Below, one piece after another: positions 47,701 through 57,918 of a stretch of 64,000 nt of DNA. Within the stretch, counting starts at the first letter, position 1. Each line of letters starts with the position of its first letter. The position numbers and the translations under genes are program-made. The stretch covers positions 9,830,001 through 9,894,000 of the forward strand of contig NC_092573.1 of the NCBI RefSeq assembly GCF_037975245.1, written 5' to 3'. The stretch is from Apostichopus japonicus (taxonomy: Eukaryota > Echinodermata > Holothuroidea > Aspidochirotida > Stichopodidae). The notes under the pieces are model-generated. The model was not told the DNA's origin and did not search any database. It saw nothing but the letters and a program-made list of their open reading frames with translations.

Positions 47701-50700
47701 TGATAACCTGTCCCAGAGACAATCCCTCCAGTCGACAGCAGTTATATACTGCACCCAATGACAAGTTACCTCACAGGTACCCATTTAACCCCTGGGTGGA
47801 GAGAGGCAAGTGAGATAAAGCATCTTACCCAAGGACACAACGTAATGAACTAGGCAGGAATCGAACCAGCAATCCTTGGATCACGAGTCCGACGCCTTAG
47901 CCAATTGGCCACCACGCTCTCAAATAATCAATCAGGAGAATATATCTGGTTTATTTTAGGCTTGGACCTACAAGTAGCAAGTTTGGGAAGCAGCCAGGGT
48001 GTACGACACCCTTCATAAAAAATGTTAACTGGCACAGCTGGACTTCCAAACTTGCTACTTTAATCTACTGATTCCTGTTGGAAAAGATGATCTTAGAACG
48101 ACAGAAATATTAATTTGCAATTACAAATGTGAATCATCCATGTTAAACACACAGCCATAGCAGGAACCATGCATGGTTAAATTAAATTCTATTGACAGTA
48201 CATTATTTCTGCATTGTTTACAAATTCTTTAAGCATATTTCAGAAATCTCTTTTGAAACTTAGGTACTTTGTAAATAACCAAATATTTGTGAGTTGTTAG
48301 TGACTCATTCAAAACTAACAGATCATCTATAACACTTCCTTAGATTTCTCGTTCACATATTTGAATAAAAATTATGTCACTGAAAAACGAAACGCTTTCT
48401 TGCTTGATACTGTTATCGTTATGTATGCTTTCGTGGTGTGTGATTCTTGAAGCTGTGTCAGACAGATTCTTGCTTTATAAAATCAACTCTGTTAACTCTA
48501 ATACATACTAATAAAACTCTCTACGGGGAGTTTTCATTTATAGAATTGAAAATGAGGACAGTCGGAAACTATTGTGTGGGAGACTGACCACATGTCTAGT
48601 AGCAGGTTAAATACTCAGTACCTCAAACAGAAGGAAAGAAAAAGTAGCACTAAGGCTTCCACGAATTAGGTTATAAGTGAGAGCTCTTGTATACATGTGA
48701 AGTAAGCACTAGTTTCGCATTGACAAATGTCAGATTTGTCACATCACAATGTACGCAAAGCAAGACTAACATCCCAAATTACATACTAGAAGACAAAGTA
48801 GTTAGGATGATGTTCCATTGCTGCTATTGATGATATTTGTCCTCTAGAGATTGCAAATGTCAGACGTTACAAGTGTTATTGACACCTTGGCAAACTATGA
48901 TCATCAAGACCTTTGAACATAGCAGGGGTTGGCTTCGGTTTTTGGGGTTGAAAAACTCAATTTTTAAGAGACTAATAGAGCCAGTTTTACATTAGCATAT
49001 TCATTTAGGCACCTTGTCAAAGAGAGAAAAAAAACTGCAACAAAATGCAAAAGCTGCTGCATCAAGGCTGAATCAATATCAAACGATGAACATGAATCAA
49101 TATCAAACAATGAACATATCAGCAGTGCCTATTTTGTGAAATTGCACAGCACAAAAGATTACATCTGCAGGATTATGTGGAACCCTCAGCATCTTAGGTT
49201 TGACATTGTACTTTACTGTACTTTATCAATAAACCTATAAAGTTACATATAGTAAAAAAGAATGCAAGGTTTGACTTTCAATGTGCAATGACATGGCAGA
49301 TTTCTGCATGTACTGTATTGTTAAATATTTTATATATTTTTTAATTTTTTAATAATAATAATAATAAGAAATTATATATATATAATAATATAAATAAATA
49401 AAATAAATTTAAAAAAATAGAATAAATAAATAAATAAATTAAAATAAAAATAAAAATGTTAAAATAAAAAAAAATGAAAAAATCCTTCAATATAATAAAA
49501 ATGTGGGATTTTATTCAAAGTTCTTATTTGAGGCAAAGTTGACAACCAAAAGTTTACTACCAGCAATGTATTCAAGCTATTCCCCTATAGAGTTTTTGAC
49601 TCACCCATGTTTACCAAAGAGTGCAACAGTTGTACCACCCACGGGCCTGGCCTCCGTTGGGCTGTACACATCCCAGATAGTAAAGGCGGCCTACCGGAAC
49701 GAAACAACAATTAACTGTCAGTACACTATTTGTCATTGGTATAGATACAAAGCAGCAAGAAATTTAACAAATGAAGCCAAGTTAGATAAAAGTAGAGTGC
49801 AGCAGTTGAGGAGGGACATGTCAAGAATAACAAAATGTAATAGCGTAGGTCGGAATAACTCCTTGGGACAATTTTAATATGCATATTTGTTTTGTATAAA
49901 CCAATTTAATGTGTGGTGTACAAGCCATACAATGCATAAACTATTATATCAACTCTTGAATGGAACTAATTTGTTGAGTTCGAAGAGTAATGTCCTGTTT
50001 TGAAAGCTACAAATCTGTTTTTACTAATATTGTAATGTTTTAACTATGAGTGTACATTAGGTGTATTATTCACAAACCCACCGGGCTTTTGATTTTTGTA
50101 ACCTGACTTCATGACTTACTGTCATGTTTTCTTTTCATTATATATTTGCTAATTCTTTTAAGATGAGCCATCACAACATGGACAATTTAGTCAAATTTCC
50201 ATTGTTTCATGAGTTGCTGTCTTGCTTGCTTTGTTAGATTGTATCAGTTAGTATATACTGTCTATACTGCGATAACAATGACAGTGATAATTAATCAATG
50301 AAAGTTTTATCGGTTCAAGAGATACTACCAATGCAGGTAATATCTTCCTACCTCCACCCTACTACTTTGCCCAACTCATCCCCCACCTGCACCAAAGCAC
50401 TTCCCTCCTTTCGCCCCCATATTTTTCTAACTCCCAAGCTCCAAAAAGTACCAATGAAGTTTAGCAAAATTTGAAACACATAATTAGAAACAGGTTAGAA
50501 ATATACAAGGCATATGCTTTTGGTCACAATTTTCATACAACTTTTGTAAATTATTGATTCCCTCTTTATTTAGTTTATTATCTGGTCTCGTTACCTGAGC
50601 ATTTCGTGGAAGGTCACTGTACTTGACTGGTAAAGTTAGCCATTCATTCCAGCTGAAAATGAACAAAGAGTAGTACACAACATTCAGTGATTAATTTACT

Positions 50701-53700
50701 GTACAAATTTTGCGGAGCATTTCATTAGGCTCTAAATTTCTCTCGTTGAATACTATAGTTCCTGTGTAGAAACTGCTATACATCGTAACACTTGTATAAC
50801 AACTTGACCATTTTCTATCACATTTTGTACACACAGGGTACAATCAGTAATTCAGCTCCATTGGATATTGTCAACATCAGCTGACTCAACCGTTATTTGG
50901 AAGTTAACTGGAGAAGCTTGATCTGGCTTCCCAATAATGTTTAGAGCAAAGATTTTACAACACCTCTTTCCCAATCCCCACAGCCTCACCCCTCCCCCAA
51001 TCTCAAATCTGTGTCAGGGTTCCTGAGCTTCTACGTGTGATTTCCCAGAGCAGACTGAACATGAAAAATAGCCCCATTTTTGGAGACATCACCTTTGAAC
51101 ATTCCATGAAAGTAAAAGACCTTTTATACTTCAAAACTTTGACAGTGTACTGATAACAATTTTCTAAAAGATAAGCATTGTTTCAGATTGACTGATCATA
51201 TCTGATATCAATTTACATAACTCATAAGACTTTTGATGTCGAAGGTTTGGAAAAGAGACAAAGGACCTTTCGAACAGACAGACAAGCATACAGACTGACA
51301 GAGAAAAATGAAATGAACATTGACATATTGTTGAGTGCAGTACTAAGTTTAGTATGCAGTAAAAATAAAGAAACCAAATGAAGCCTGTCAATTTCAAATA
51401 TCTTCATCAATGTTTGGTAATGTAGCATGGATATTTCATGTAAAAAGTATAGTTTGATAACTGGAGTTCAGGTACATCCTATCAAAATTAAGGTTTCTGT
51501 TGAACTTGTTAGTGACTATTTGGCATGTTCCTAATTTTGAGAAAACCTTAGCTTTGTTGGGTTTTGACTTGGTACAAAGGTGAGGTAATCTTTAATGCCA
51601 AAAATTTTACATAATTCCTTGTAACCAAGTTTACAATCAAAATTTTCTCCAGCATTTTTTTTTTAATTACTTAGATTCAGTTCAAGTGATAGGACCAGAA
51701 TAGCTAAATGTTTTCTATGTAAGGGAGAAAATAATGTTCACTAACAATGAAATGAAACTGTTTACTTACTTCCACCTGGTAGTGAATGCTTTGTAACATG
51801 TTTGGGTAGGCAAAGTTAGTGCCTTGCCATCAGCAAAAATCTGACATGTCACATACAAATCAGAACATTTATCTTCATAGAGACCTGAGAACCTCAGCTG
51901 TGGATCATCTAACAACTCCCGATAAGTTGGCTTTTGACGCTTTCCCTCAAGTGTTCCACTGCACATACAAAAAAAGAAGAAGCGAAGAATAGAAAAATAC
52001 ATGTAATCCTGCATTGCAGCAAGTGGTCCCTAGACCTATGTCATGTTACATGCGATAACCTGGAGATTTCCAAAAATCGTTGATCTCGAACAGTTTCATT
52101 GCCTAAAAGCTGGTTTGATGTGCTTCCCAGGATATATCATGGACCTCATTTTGTGAAAGGTTCCATACTAGATTTTTACCCTGAAAAGTAGAGAATTTAG
52201 ATATGTAAATCCAATCTGCCAAACAGTACTCACACCTCAGTTCAACAGTATGGACCGAAATGTAGGCAATGGGAAGTTATTTTTGTACAAAAACTGAACA
52301 CAAAAGGATGAATACAGCTTTAATTTTAAGCTGCTTGATTTACAGCCGGGTAGCTATGGCACAAATTGATGCATTTTCAATTTTAAAAAACTAAAAACTT
52401 AAAGAACACATATAAGTTCTGCATGGTTTTGACACAAGTTCTAGTCTATCTTATATGCTGAGGGGAGTTTCTCATAGAGTCCCTGACATGATCTTCATAG
52501 TGCTACAGGATTTAGTGAGAGTGGCACCAAATGCATCATGCATCCATCACACTTGAACACTCTGCAGAGACTAAAAAGTAAATAGACAGGCCGAGAACTG
52601 AATATTTGTATTTTGTGGGTTGCAAAAGCAAGTGTGAACACAGGGAAGTATTAAATGTTTCAATTTTGTGTAGCAGGTTTTAAGGCTCTTAAGTTTTTCT
52701 TAATAAATACTACAGTTTTTGTGTACAAAACCTGCTATACATCTCTCAACTTGTATAGCAATTTTTTCCTTGTTACATAGCATTTTGCAATGCGATATTG
52801 GATAAATTATTCCCTGCAACATACATGGATCACCTAGAGAAAAAACTAGGAAAATTACTTTACAACCTGCTGCAAGTTTAAGGATAGGGACCTGTGACTT
52901 TTTAAGTTTAAGAATTGTGCCTATCGCCCACCATGTTCTTGCTTAAAAGTTTCATTATTTACACCAAATTTTCTATACCTACACAAAGAATGCACTCCAT
53001 CACATAAAATTCCACATCAGCAAACAATTAAATGGTATATAACTACATAAACTATCTAACAAATTTCAATAACCGGTGCTGTGGTAGAGTGAATAAAGGT
53101 GGTGGCATTTGAAGCAATGAGGCTTAGCAATCAGGAGGTTCCTGGTTCGATACCCGGCTGGGTCATTTGTAAGGTGGGTTTTAAATCCAAGAGCAATCTA
53201 TGGGTTTCCCATCTGAAATGACTTTCTAAATTGAAATGATTCCAAATTTGAGTTAAAATGTTTAACTGGAAGCCACCTGAAATGTAAATTTTAATCTATA
53301 AGCCCTTGCAAGTTTATCCCACATTTGTGGTTGCTTAAGAATCGTAAAAATAACTGCAGATTATTATTATTATTCAGAGGCAAATCTAAAAACTTACCAT
53401 TCCCATGGCCTTAGGTCAAAAATAAAATCCCACAGTAGTATTTGTAGAAGAACAGTATTGAAGCTGGCATATGACCTAAGCTGCCGTGCTAACCCAACCA
53501 CAGAAAATGTTGGCGGTTCATTAGAGATCTCTAACATTTGTTTCAGGAATGAGAGTTCAAACCAACAATGGGTTCTGTAATATACACCAAAGTGTCTTAA
53601 ATGCAAAATTGGTGTTTCCTTGTTTCACTGTGGCAATTTTGGCCTTTCAGTTAAGACTTTATAGGCTAGATCAATTACAAAGTAAATTTTAATGCATGTG

Positions 53701-54200
53701 CGAGGTTAGGGAAACTTTTCCTTGCTTTGAGCAGTTTGACTCAGTTTAACCTTATCCAGTAGGCCTATAATGTTTTATATTTCTGGGGGACTCTGGTCAA
53801 ACATCGAGGCTATGAAATCTTGACTACATAGGCCAATGATGAATAGAACTAGAAGTAGGCAAGGCTTTAACCACTAAGCAAAATCTGCATTAACCACCAT
53901 CATCCTTTAAAAGAACATTAATGCCGTTACTACCGCGATCTTACTGCATACCATCATACTACAGGACACGATCTCCATCCCTGTTTCATACCTTTTCCTT
54001 CTATCAATATTACAGTGTGGTTATCGCTTGCAGAAAGGATAGGCTGTGCTAAACACTTACAATAACACTGAGTAAGACTACTAAGAGTAACAACATCATA
54101 ACCTAGCCTACGTTAGACAACTTGCTTACATTTTAATTTGAATATTAATTTCTAAGTCGCAACTGTAGACATAGTAAAATCTGTCGCTGACTTCCTCCAT
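32735..54200 (-). CDS. PIK3C3: PIK3C3 / VPS34 class III phosphatidylinositol 3-kinase, 19 coding exons
   Basis: Class III PI 3-kinase phosphorylates phosphatidylinositol to PI3P on endosomal and autophagic membranes, in complex with VPS15 and Beclin 1. Nineteen exons join in consistent phase to 888 residues, against 887 in human. An N-terminal C2 region ([35 protein letters not shown]-type WNEW; LTIWDVY-type FTIWDVY) precedes a helical domain from about 290 to 530 ([29 protein letters not shown]). An acidic linker [10 protein letters not shown] lies at 462-471. The kinase domain has Lys637 in [14 protein letters not shown], the catalytic loop DRHLDN at 744-749 and DFG at 762-764. Human numbering is one lower at each. 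All key residues are intact. ATG 54200 has a strong context (A at -3, G at +4). The gene is convergent with KIF24 and divergent from the gene at 57625. Its terminal exon has only four codons. Confidence 0.97.
33543..33668 (-). CDS. PIK3C3: PIK3C3 exon 18
   Basis: Residues 843-884, [18 protein letters not shown] and VEQVHKLAM. It ends at donor GTCAGT. Unspliced, the frame would instead add 17 unrelated residues and stop. Confidence 0.93.
33924..34014 (-). CDS. PIK3C3: PIK3C3 exon 17
   Basis: Residues 812-842, [20 protein letters not shown] and EPDKTVKK. Acceptor ATATTTCAG, donor GTAAAT. Confidence 0.97.
34325..34634 (+). mobile_element. tRNA-derived SINE, family B, copy 1, in PIK3C3 intron 16
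   Basis: The head has an A box (TTGGCTGAAGGCG) and an intact B box (GGTTCGATTCC) 30-40 bases apart. The body includes ACCCAGGGGTTAGATGGGTA and GTCTCTGGGACAGGTTATCA. The tail has paired GCGCTTTGAGACC and TAAAGCGCTACATAAAA. An inverted copy lies at 47625-47926. The cloverleaf ends are lost, so this is not a tRNA gene. Confidence 0.88.
34691..35019 (-). CDS. PIK3C3: PIK3C3 exon 16 (catalytic and activation loops)
   Basis: Residues 703-811 plus a split Arg. It has [32 protein letters not shown] and EGMGG; the catalytic residues are intact. Acceptor GTCCTCCAG, donor GTGAGT. Confidence 0.98.
35511..35645 (-). CDS. PIK3C3: PIK3C3 exon 15
   Basis: Residues 658-702, with [20 protein letters not shown] and EGSIQ. 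Acceptor CATCCACAG, donor GTATGA. Confidence 0.97.
36339..36605 (-). CDS. PIK3C3: PIK3C3 exon 14 (kinase N-lobe)
   Basis: Residues 569-657. It contains the ATP-contacting Lys637 in [20 protein letters not shown]. Acceptor TATTCATAG, donor GTAAAT. Confidence 0.97.
37217..37333 (-). CDS. PIK3C3: PIK3C3 exon 13
   Basis: Residues 530-568, ending [11 protein letters not shown] (human [11 protein letters not shown]). Acceptor TTTAACAG, donor GTTGGT. Confidence 0.94.
37842..38015 (-). CDS. PIK3C3: PIK3C3 exon 12
   Basis: Residues 472-529, [20 protein letters not shown] and onward, matching human DLCTFLISRACKNSTLANY. The acceptor AATTCTTCAG and first 21 bases are the last unit of an 84-bp tandem array lying upstream. 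Donor GTATGT. Confidence 0.97.
38016..39172 (-). repeat. 84-bp minisatellite carrying the PIK3C3 exon 12 splice acceptor, ~13 units
   Basis: Read on the minus strand each unit contains CCTAACCTATTCCCTTATAT, a pyrimidine tract with CCAATTCTTCAG, then TGTGATTTAGCCACCTTCCT. The last is identical to the start of exon 12. About 13 units extend upstream of the real exon, with one internally deleted near 38165. Homology to the exon ends exactly at its 21st base. The array occupies most of intron 11's 3' third. Confidence 0.95.
39173..39971 (-). other. rest of PIK3C3 intron 11
   Basis: Nothing recognisable; AT-rich unique-looking sequence. Confidence 0.5.
39972..40089 (-). CDS. PIK3C3: PIK3C3 exon 11 (acidic linker)
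   Basis: Residues 432-471. A Pro/Ser-rich segment ends in ten acidic residues. It corresponds to the variable linker in human, so sequence match is weak, but phase fits both sides exactly. Acceptor CCCTCAG, donor GTAGGT. Confidence 0.88.
40654..40899 (+). mobile_element. tRNA-derived SINE, family A, copy 3 (longest), in PIK3C3 intron 10
   Basis: The head reads GTTAGCTCAGTGGTTAAGGC (A box) and GGTCCCCGGTTGGAGTCACT (degenerate B box). The family A body follows, with GGACGTTAAATATGAATGTA, GCGGCTTTGATAAGCCAATG and CTGCTTGCAGGAGGA, then a (CATA)n tail to about 40899. It is antisense to PIK3C3. Confidence 0.92.
41088..41218 (-). CDS. PIK3C3: PIK3C3 exon 10 (helical domain)
   Basis: Residues 389-431 plus a split Arg; [20 protein letters not shown] is strongly conserved. 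Acceptor CTTCACAG, donor GTATGG. Confidence 0.97.
42141..42419 (-). CDS. PIK3C3: PIK3C3 exon 9 (helical domain)
   Basis: Residues 296-388, including [20 protein letters not shown] and [18 protein letters not shown]. Acceptor TCTTTCAG, donor GTGAGT. Confidence 0.97.
43811..43915 (-). CDS. PIK3C3: PIK3C3 exon 8
   Basis: Residues 261-295, [18 protein letters not shown] and [13 protein letters not shown]. This is the entry to the helical domain. Donor GTAAGT. Confidence 0.95.
44250..44274 (+). other. G-run tract in PIK3C3 intron 7
   Basis: A run of 11 or more Gs, then A, six Gs, AGA and three Gs. It can form a G-quadruplex on the non-transcribed strand of PIK3C3. Confidence 0.7.
44314..44385 (-). 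CDS. PIK3C3: PIK3C3 exon 7
   Basis: Residues 237-260, ending VPDPEMLM, which matches the VPDPQ segment of human. Acceptor CTCTTAG, donor GTAAGA. Confidence 0.9.
45702..45797 (-). CDS. PIK3C3: PIK3C3 exon 6
   Basis: Residues 205-236, [15 protein letters not shown] and IVYYEK. Acceptor TTTTTACAG, donor GTAATG. Confidence 0.95.
46000..46260 (+). repeat. ~132-bp tandem duplication in PIK3C3 intron 5
   Basis: Two adjacent copies share TATATAGTCTTTAAATA, CAGACCATT.GGTCA and GACAAGAGTTTCATGGTCTC. They differ at scattered bases. Confidence 0.88.
47087..47294 (-). CDS. PIK3C3: PIK3C3 exon 5 (end of C2 region)
   Basis: Residues 135-204, with [18 protein letters not shown] and [17 protein letters not shown], both near-identical to human. 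Donor GTAGGA. Confidence 0.97.
47625..47926 (-). mobile_element. SINE family B, copy 2, in PIK3C3 intron 4
   Basis: Inverted relative to the copy at 34325. The plus strand reads AGCACTTTATACCAGTGATA, then GTCTCAAAGCGCTTTACAG, and ends with the reversed B box GGAATCGAACC (minus sense GGTTCGATTCC) and GCCAATTGGCC. Confidence 0.9.
49320..49500. repeat. AT-only low-complexity tract in PIK3C3 intron 4
   Basis: Runs of AATA, TAAA and TATATA with almost no G or C over about 180 bp. It lies close to the exon 4 donor on the minus strand. Confidence 0.9.
49605..49690 (-). CDS. PIK3C3: PIK3C3 exon 4
   Basis: Residues 107-134 plus a split Gly; [20 protein letters not shown]. Acceptor CCGGTAG, donor GTGAGT. 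Confidence 0.95.
50595..50652 (-). CDS. PIK3C3: PIK3C3 exon 3
   Basis: Residues 87-106, [19 protein letters not shown]. Acceptor TTTTCAG, donor GTAACG. Confidence 0.95.
50700..50870. repeat. diverged dispersed repeat, member 1
   Basis: Shares ACTGCTATACATC, ACTTGTATA and CATTTTG blocks in the same order with 52660-52830. Both lie in PIK3C3 introns. The family is unidentified. Confidence 0.55.
51770..51958 (-). CDS. PIK3C3: PIK3C3 exon 2 (C2 region)
   Basis: Residues 24-86. [19 protein letters not shown] and [20 protein letters not shown] match the family. Acceptor TGTGCAG, donor GTAAGT. Confidence 0.95.
52660..52830. repeat. diverged dispersed repeat, member 2
   Basis: Partner of 50700-50870, with GTGTACAAAACCTGCTATAC and CAACTTGTATAGCAA. 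No terminal repeats are visible. Confidence 0.55.
53073..53170 (+). mobile_element. tRNA-like SINE head, family C, in PIK3C3 intron 1
   Basis: It has a TGTGGTAGAGTG A-box-like word and a consensus B box GGTTCGATACC about 60 bases later. The sequence between does not fold as a tRNA, and only one copy is seen here. Confidence 0.55.
54130..54200 (-). CDS. PIK3C3: PIK3C3 exon 1 (start)
   Basis: Encodes residues 1-23 plus a split Ile, with [12 protein letters not shown] matching the human N-terminus. Donor GTAAGC. Confidence 0.93.
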
Positions 54201-54283
54201 GATCTCTATTTCAGTCAGTCTGTAAGTGAGAGGCAGGACTGTTCCTCCTTGAAAATGTTATCAGGATTTTTATGGCTCAGGGG

Positions 54284-54294
54284 GCTGCCATCTT
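54284..54294 (-). promoter_or_regulatory. YY1-like site upstream of PIK3C3
   Basis: The minus strand reads AAGATGGCAGC about 85 bases before the ATG. It matches the YY1 core AAGATGGCGGC with one change. Such sites are typical near transcription starts of housekeeping genes. Confidence 0.45.
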
Positions 54295-54300
54295 AGAACG

Positions 54301-56207
54301 TTAGTTTACAATATTACTATGATCCAGCATAGGGGGAATTTTCTAGTTAAGATATTTGTTTATACAAACGAATACATTTTGTTACTTTAATGAATTAATA
54401 ACATATTCATTCACCGAAATACCTTTAAATAAAAATTATTAAAGAAATAAATATTCAAAATGGACATAAATGAACCATATCATTTCGGTCATTTCCCCAA
54501 TGGACGCAACTACTGTCAGCTGTTTGAAGGTGAAAAGTCATTTAGTGGGGCATTATCCCTATGTCGGTACAAGCTTTGGGTCATTTTAGGTTGTACAGTT
54601 CTCCGTGCCCACAATCTTCCTGTTATGCAGTTCTAAATTCACACATATTACACATAACACAATTATACCTATAAATTAACCCCGTGGGGGGGGGGGGTGG
54701 AGCGATATTCGGAAATCACTCTACCTGTGCATACGATGTATAAACATCATCAGTTTATTTACAGGAATATGCTACAAAGTAAGTATATAGTTATTAGGCT
54801 GAGTATTTCGGAAGAGATTGAGGCTAATCGAAAATGATACGCGAAAGAAAGAAACTAAAAAGAAACTTGAAATTTCTAGAAAATGTTGAATGACCCGATC
54901 TGAATTTGATACAAAAAATCAAAATTCCCAGTAAATGTTGATATGTTAAGACGAAATAGGCCTTGTTCAAATTTGAGACAACCGCGGCCACCACTCCCGG
55001 TTATCCTTTTGGTTGACCATGTTATCGCTATAATTGTTATCGCTTCAAATTCACGGTAAAACGTGCTGAGAAGCAAGAAACTCTTGCTGTACGTTAAATA
55101 CAATTGCTCAAATAAAAACTTTTTTTCACAAAGGACGAAACGTATTATATACTTCAGTAAAACTTCTTTCCTTGCACCGACCATCACAATAACCAGTTGT
55201 TTTCTCACTAACCAGGTCACAGAGGCCCCGGCGTGAATCGCTATAGTGCTAAAACTTCACTACTACCCTGCATGAATTTCAATTTTCAACACTCTTATTT
55301 AAAAACATTATCAAAGCAAAAGGGTTAATTTCAATTGTTGGTATAACTATTTTACCCGCCTCAATTAAAAACATAAATATCGGACAGATTTAGTCCGAAA
55401 GTTCATGGACATAAAGTGACTTCAAGCTGCAAAACACCCCTCCCCTTAGATCCCCCCCCCAGGAGGGCATTCACAAACAAACATTGCCGTGCCCCCTCTT
55501 ATTAAGTGCCGCCATCGCTGTGCCCCCCCCCCCCTCCCCCGGACTGAAATGTCTGCATGGCGACGCCACTGTATATATGATGGAGGTTTAATTACTCGTA
55601 TACTCTAATAATTCGTCTCGAAAATTATGTTGTGAATGCAGCAATATCATTTGTGAGCTTTAGCGTCGATGACCATAATCTGGTTTGTATCATGTCGAAC
55701 GCCGTGGGTAATATTAATGCCCTTGATTCTACATTATTTGTTACAAGCTGATTCAAGTTACATCCCGAACTTTCAAAGCTTTGGCATGCAACTCCCTATC
55801 CAAGTAATCCCGTTCGACTGACCTGTATATGGAGTGCAGCTCCTTCAGGTTGGGCAAACATTTACTACGAAAACCCATAAATTAAGCTAAGAGAATAGTA
55901 GTTTACGGAGGGTATAGCAGTAGACAAAATCTTTCAACAGATGGCAGCAGCAGGGTAAACAACAAAAAGAGACTTAGTAGAAACATAATTAAAGGTATGC
56001 TCTATTGACCCCTGCTAGATATTCATGCAATATGGTCACCTTTGGTCAAAATACTTAAATTGTTTTTATTACAACCATTGGAGGAAATTTTTCCTCACTG
56101 GGACATTCAGTGGTCTTGTGAGTTCCTTAAAAATGTCTGAGAACATGCTTGATTTCAGCCGCCAGTGCTGCCCCAGACCTTGAACCGGTCCCTCCCATGG
56201 GATAACC
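54301..56207. other. divergent intergenic region, no recognisable gene
   Basis: It contains C-runs and G-runs (near 54683 and 55450-55545) and a fragment ending GGCGACGCCACTG near 55560, which resembles a transposon terminus. A 114-codon minus frame at 54876-55220 has no known domain. Confidence 0.5.
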
Positions 56208-56215
56208 CTTCTAAT

Positions 56216-56604
56216 CAGTGGCGGAGCTAGGGGTATTGGTCAGGAGGGGCGAGAATGGTCTGTAGGGGCGCTTTCGACAATATCTAAGCGGAGCGCCACC
56301 ACAGGTTGGCGCGTAGAGTACAGAAATTTTTCGAGTAAAGATACTCCCTAGATCGCCGGAAATGACCCTTCCCGGGCTTGGCTAATTTGCAGATAAACGA
56401 AGAATAAATAGGTGTCACCGCCATATTACACCAAAAAAATATGACAAATGTCAATAGGTAGATGAGAGCGCAATAAAAAAGTCAAATAATCGCGAATAAG
56501 TAAAAAGTGGTAAAGAGCTGAAAAGGGCGCCAGTAGTCCATTTGAGTCCGTCAGGGAGGGGGGGGGGCATCCGCCCCCCCGACTGTATGGACGCTCCGCC
56601 ACTG
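56216..56604. mobile_element. 389-bp hAT-type MITE with intact ends
   Basis: It begins CAGTGGCGGAGC and ends GCTCCGCCACTG, perfect 12-bp terminal inverted repeats. It is flanked on both sides by CTTCTAAT (56208-56215 and 56605-56612), an exact 8-bp target-site duplication as expected of hAT elements. The interior is noncoding with a G-run/C-run hairpin near the right end, so it depends on a transposase elsewhere. Confidence 0.95.
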
Positions 56605-56612
56605 CTTCTAAT

Positions 56613-57624
56613 CAGGAGCCCGCTCTCTCTCTCTCTCCATCTCTTTCTGTAAATAAAGTAAATAAAGATGACAAACTTCCCATAACATTAAAGCAGCTAA
56701 TTTGTTTGAGCGTTGAGTTTTCATTAATCTTTTTACATAACACGATCAACTTCTGCGATTTACTCAGTTGTATGTAACGTTTAAAGAAGAGTGTCTGGTC
56801 GACAAATATATTGTGTTTTTGGTCGATACATATATCCTACTTAATTGTAGGTTTGGTATAAAACATTGTCAGAAAGTTTGTAAATCAAGGCCAAAAAACG
56901 TTTTAGTGATGAGCTTGTGTTAGAAATCTTTGCGTTATGCATCATAAAGTTGCAATATTGCAAATTACACAGACTCAGCGTAATATATTTACACTAAATG
57001 CCCCTTGAAATGTGTCTATAAGCAAAACATTCTAGTCAGGAATGTCGAACAAGTTCTCAACCCACCGACGCCAAATTGATTTTCTATTCTCAGAATCATC
57101 AGTCTTTATATTGCCCCGTGTATTCCTACCACAACGGTCTTTCCAGTTATATGGGGCAAAAGTTATAGTACGTTGGTACTGTTTTACAATTGTACATAGC
57201 TCAGCAATTTCCTGTTCAGAACGTCGGGAAAATAATAGCAGTTTTGGCTTTTTAATTTATCAAACCTGCAAAACGAGCAATTGATAGCAAGAATACTTCT
57301 ATGCAGGATAAACGCAAAAGCCGAAGCCGAAGCACGAGTTCTTTCATCACATCATTTGGAAAGTGTATGTGTGTCCGGATGATTCAACTTAATAACAAAA
57401 AACATTTCGTGAAATTACTGTGAGGGAGTGCACACACTGCTCTATACAGATGATCCTGAATCTGTGCTTGCAACGTTGGATGTGAATACTGTGTAACTTA
57501 CATTGTGATAGAAGATTAAACCTGAACATTTTCTTGGGAATTTTCGCTCTTCTAGTTGATTCTTACTTGCCTTTCAGCAAGCGTTATGTGAACCCCCGTT
57601 TCGGAATTAACGTTTTGTGGCAAT
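56613..57624. promoter_or_regulatory. likely promoter and 5' UTR region of the gene at 57625
   Basis: No TATA box is obvious. A start-stop element (ATGTGA) occurs at 57586-57591, 33 bases before the main ATG. CTTGCCTTTCAG just upstream could be a 3' splice site, in which case the first coding exon starts near 57577. Confidence 0.35.
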
Positions 57625-57918
57625 ATGGCTGCTAAGTTTCTAAAATTATTTGGGAGAAAAGCACCTCACCCACCTCGTCCTGATTACACAGGCGATAGGG
57701 ACCAGTTTACGAGACCTGCCGATGATGATTTTGGGTTTATGCGGCCCAGTACCCATTCTGATCAGAACGGAAGGGGGACTAGCGTTAACCCTAGTGCACA
57801 AAGCACATTGGAAGGGGGGAGTTACTTAAGTACCAACGGTAGTGTATCGTCAAGTTCTAACGTTAGAAGAGCAGGACATCGAACTACTGAAGGTGAAAGT
57901 CCTACAACGAACTCACGG
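57625..57918 (+). CDS. first coding exon of an unrecognised gene (partial)
   Basis: Ninety-eight codons run from ATG (A at -3, G at +4) to the consensus donor GTAAGA at 57919, phase 0. The peptide starts with a short basic-hydrophobic segment MAAKFLKLFGRK that could contact membranes or form an amphipathic helix. A disordered stretch rich in P, S, T, D and G follows. I do not recognise the family. It is divergent from PIK3C3, with 3.4 kb between the start codons. The composition and start context differ clearly from the noncoding flank. The rest of the gene was not found before the window end. Confidence 0.7.

Noticed and set aside
54876-55220. 114-codon minus-strand frame upstream of PIK3C3
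   Set aside because: No recognisable domain, biased composition, and no splice or start support.
55440-55572. Second hAT-type MITE ending GGCGACGCCACTG
   Set aside because: No matching left terminal repeat or target duplication could be found.
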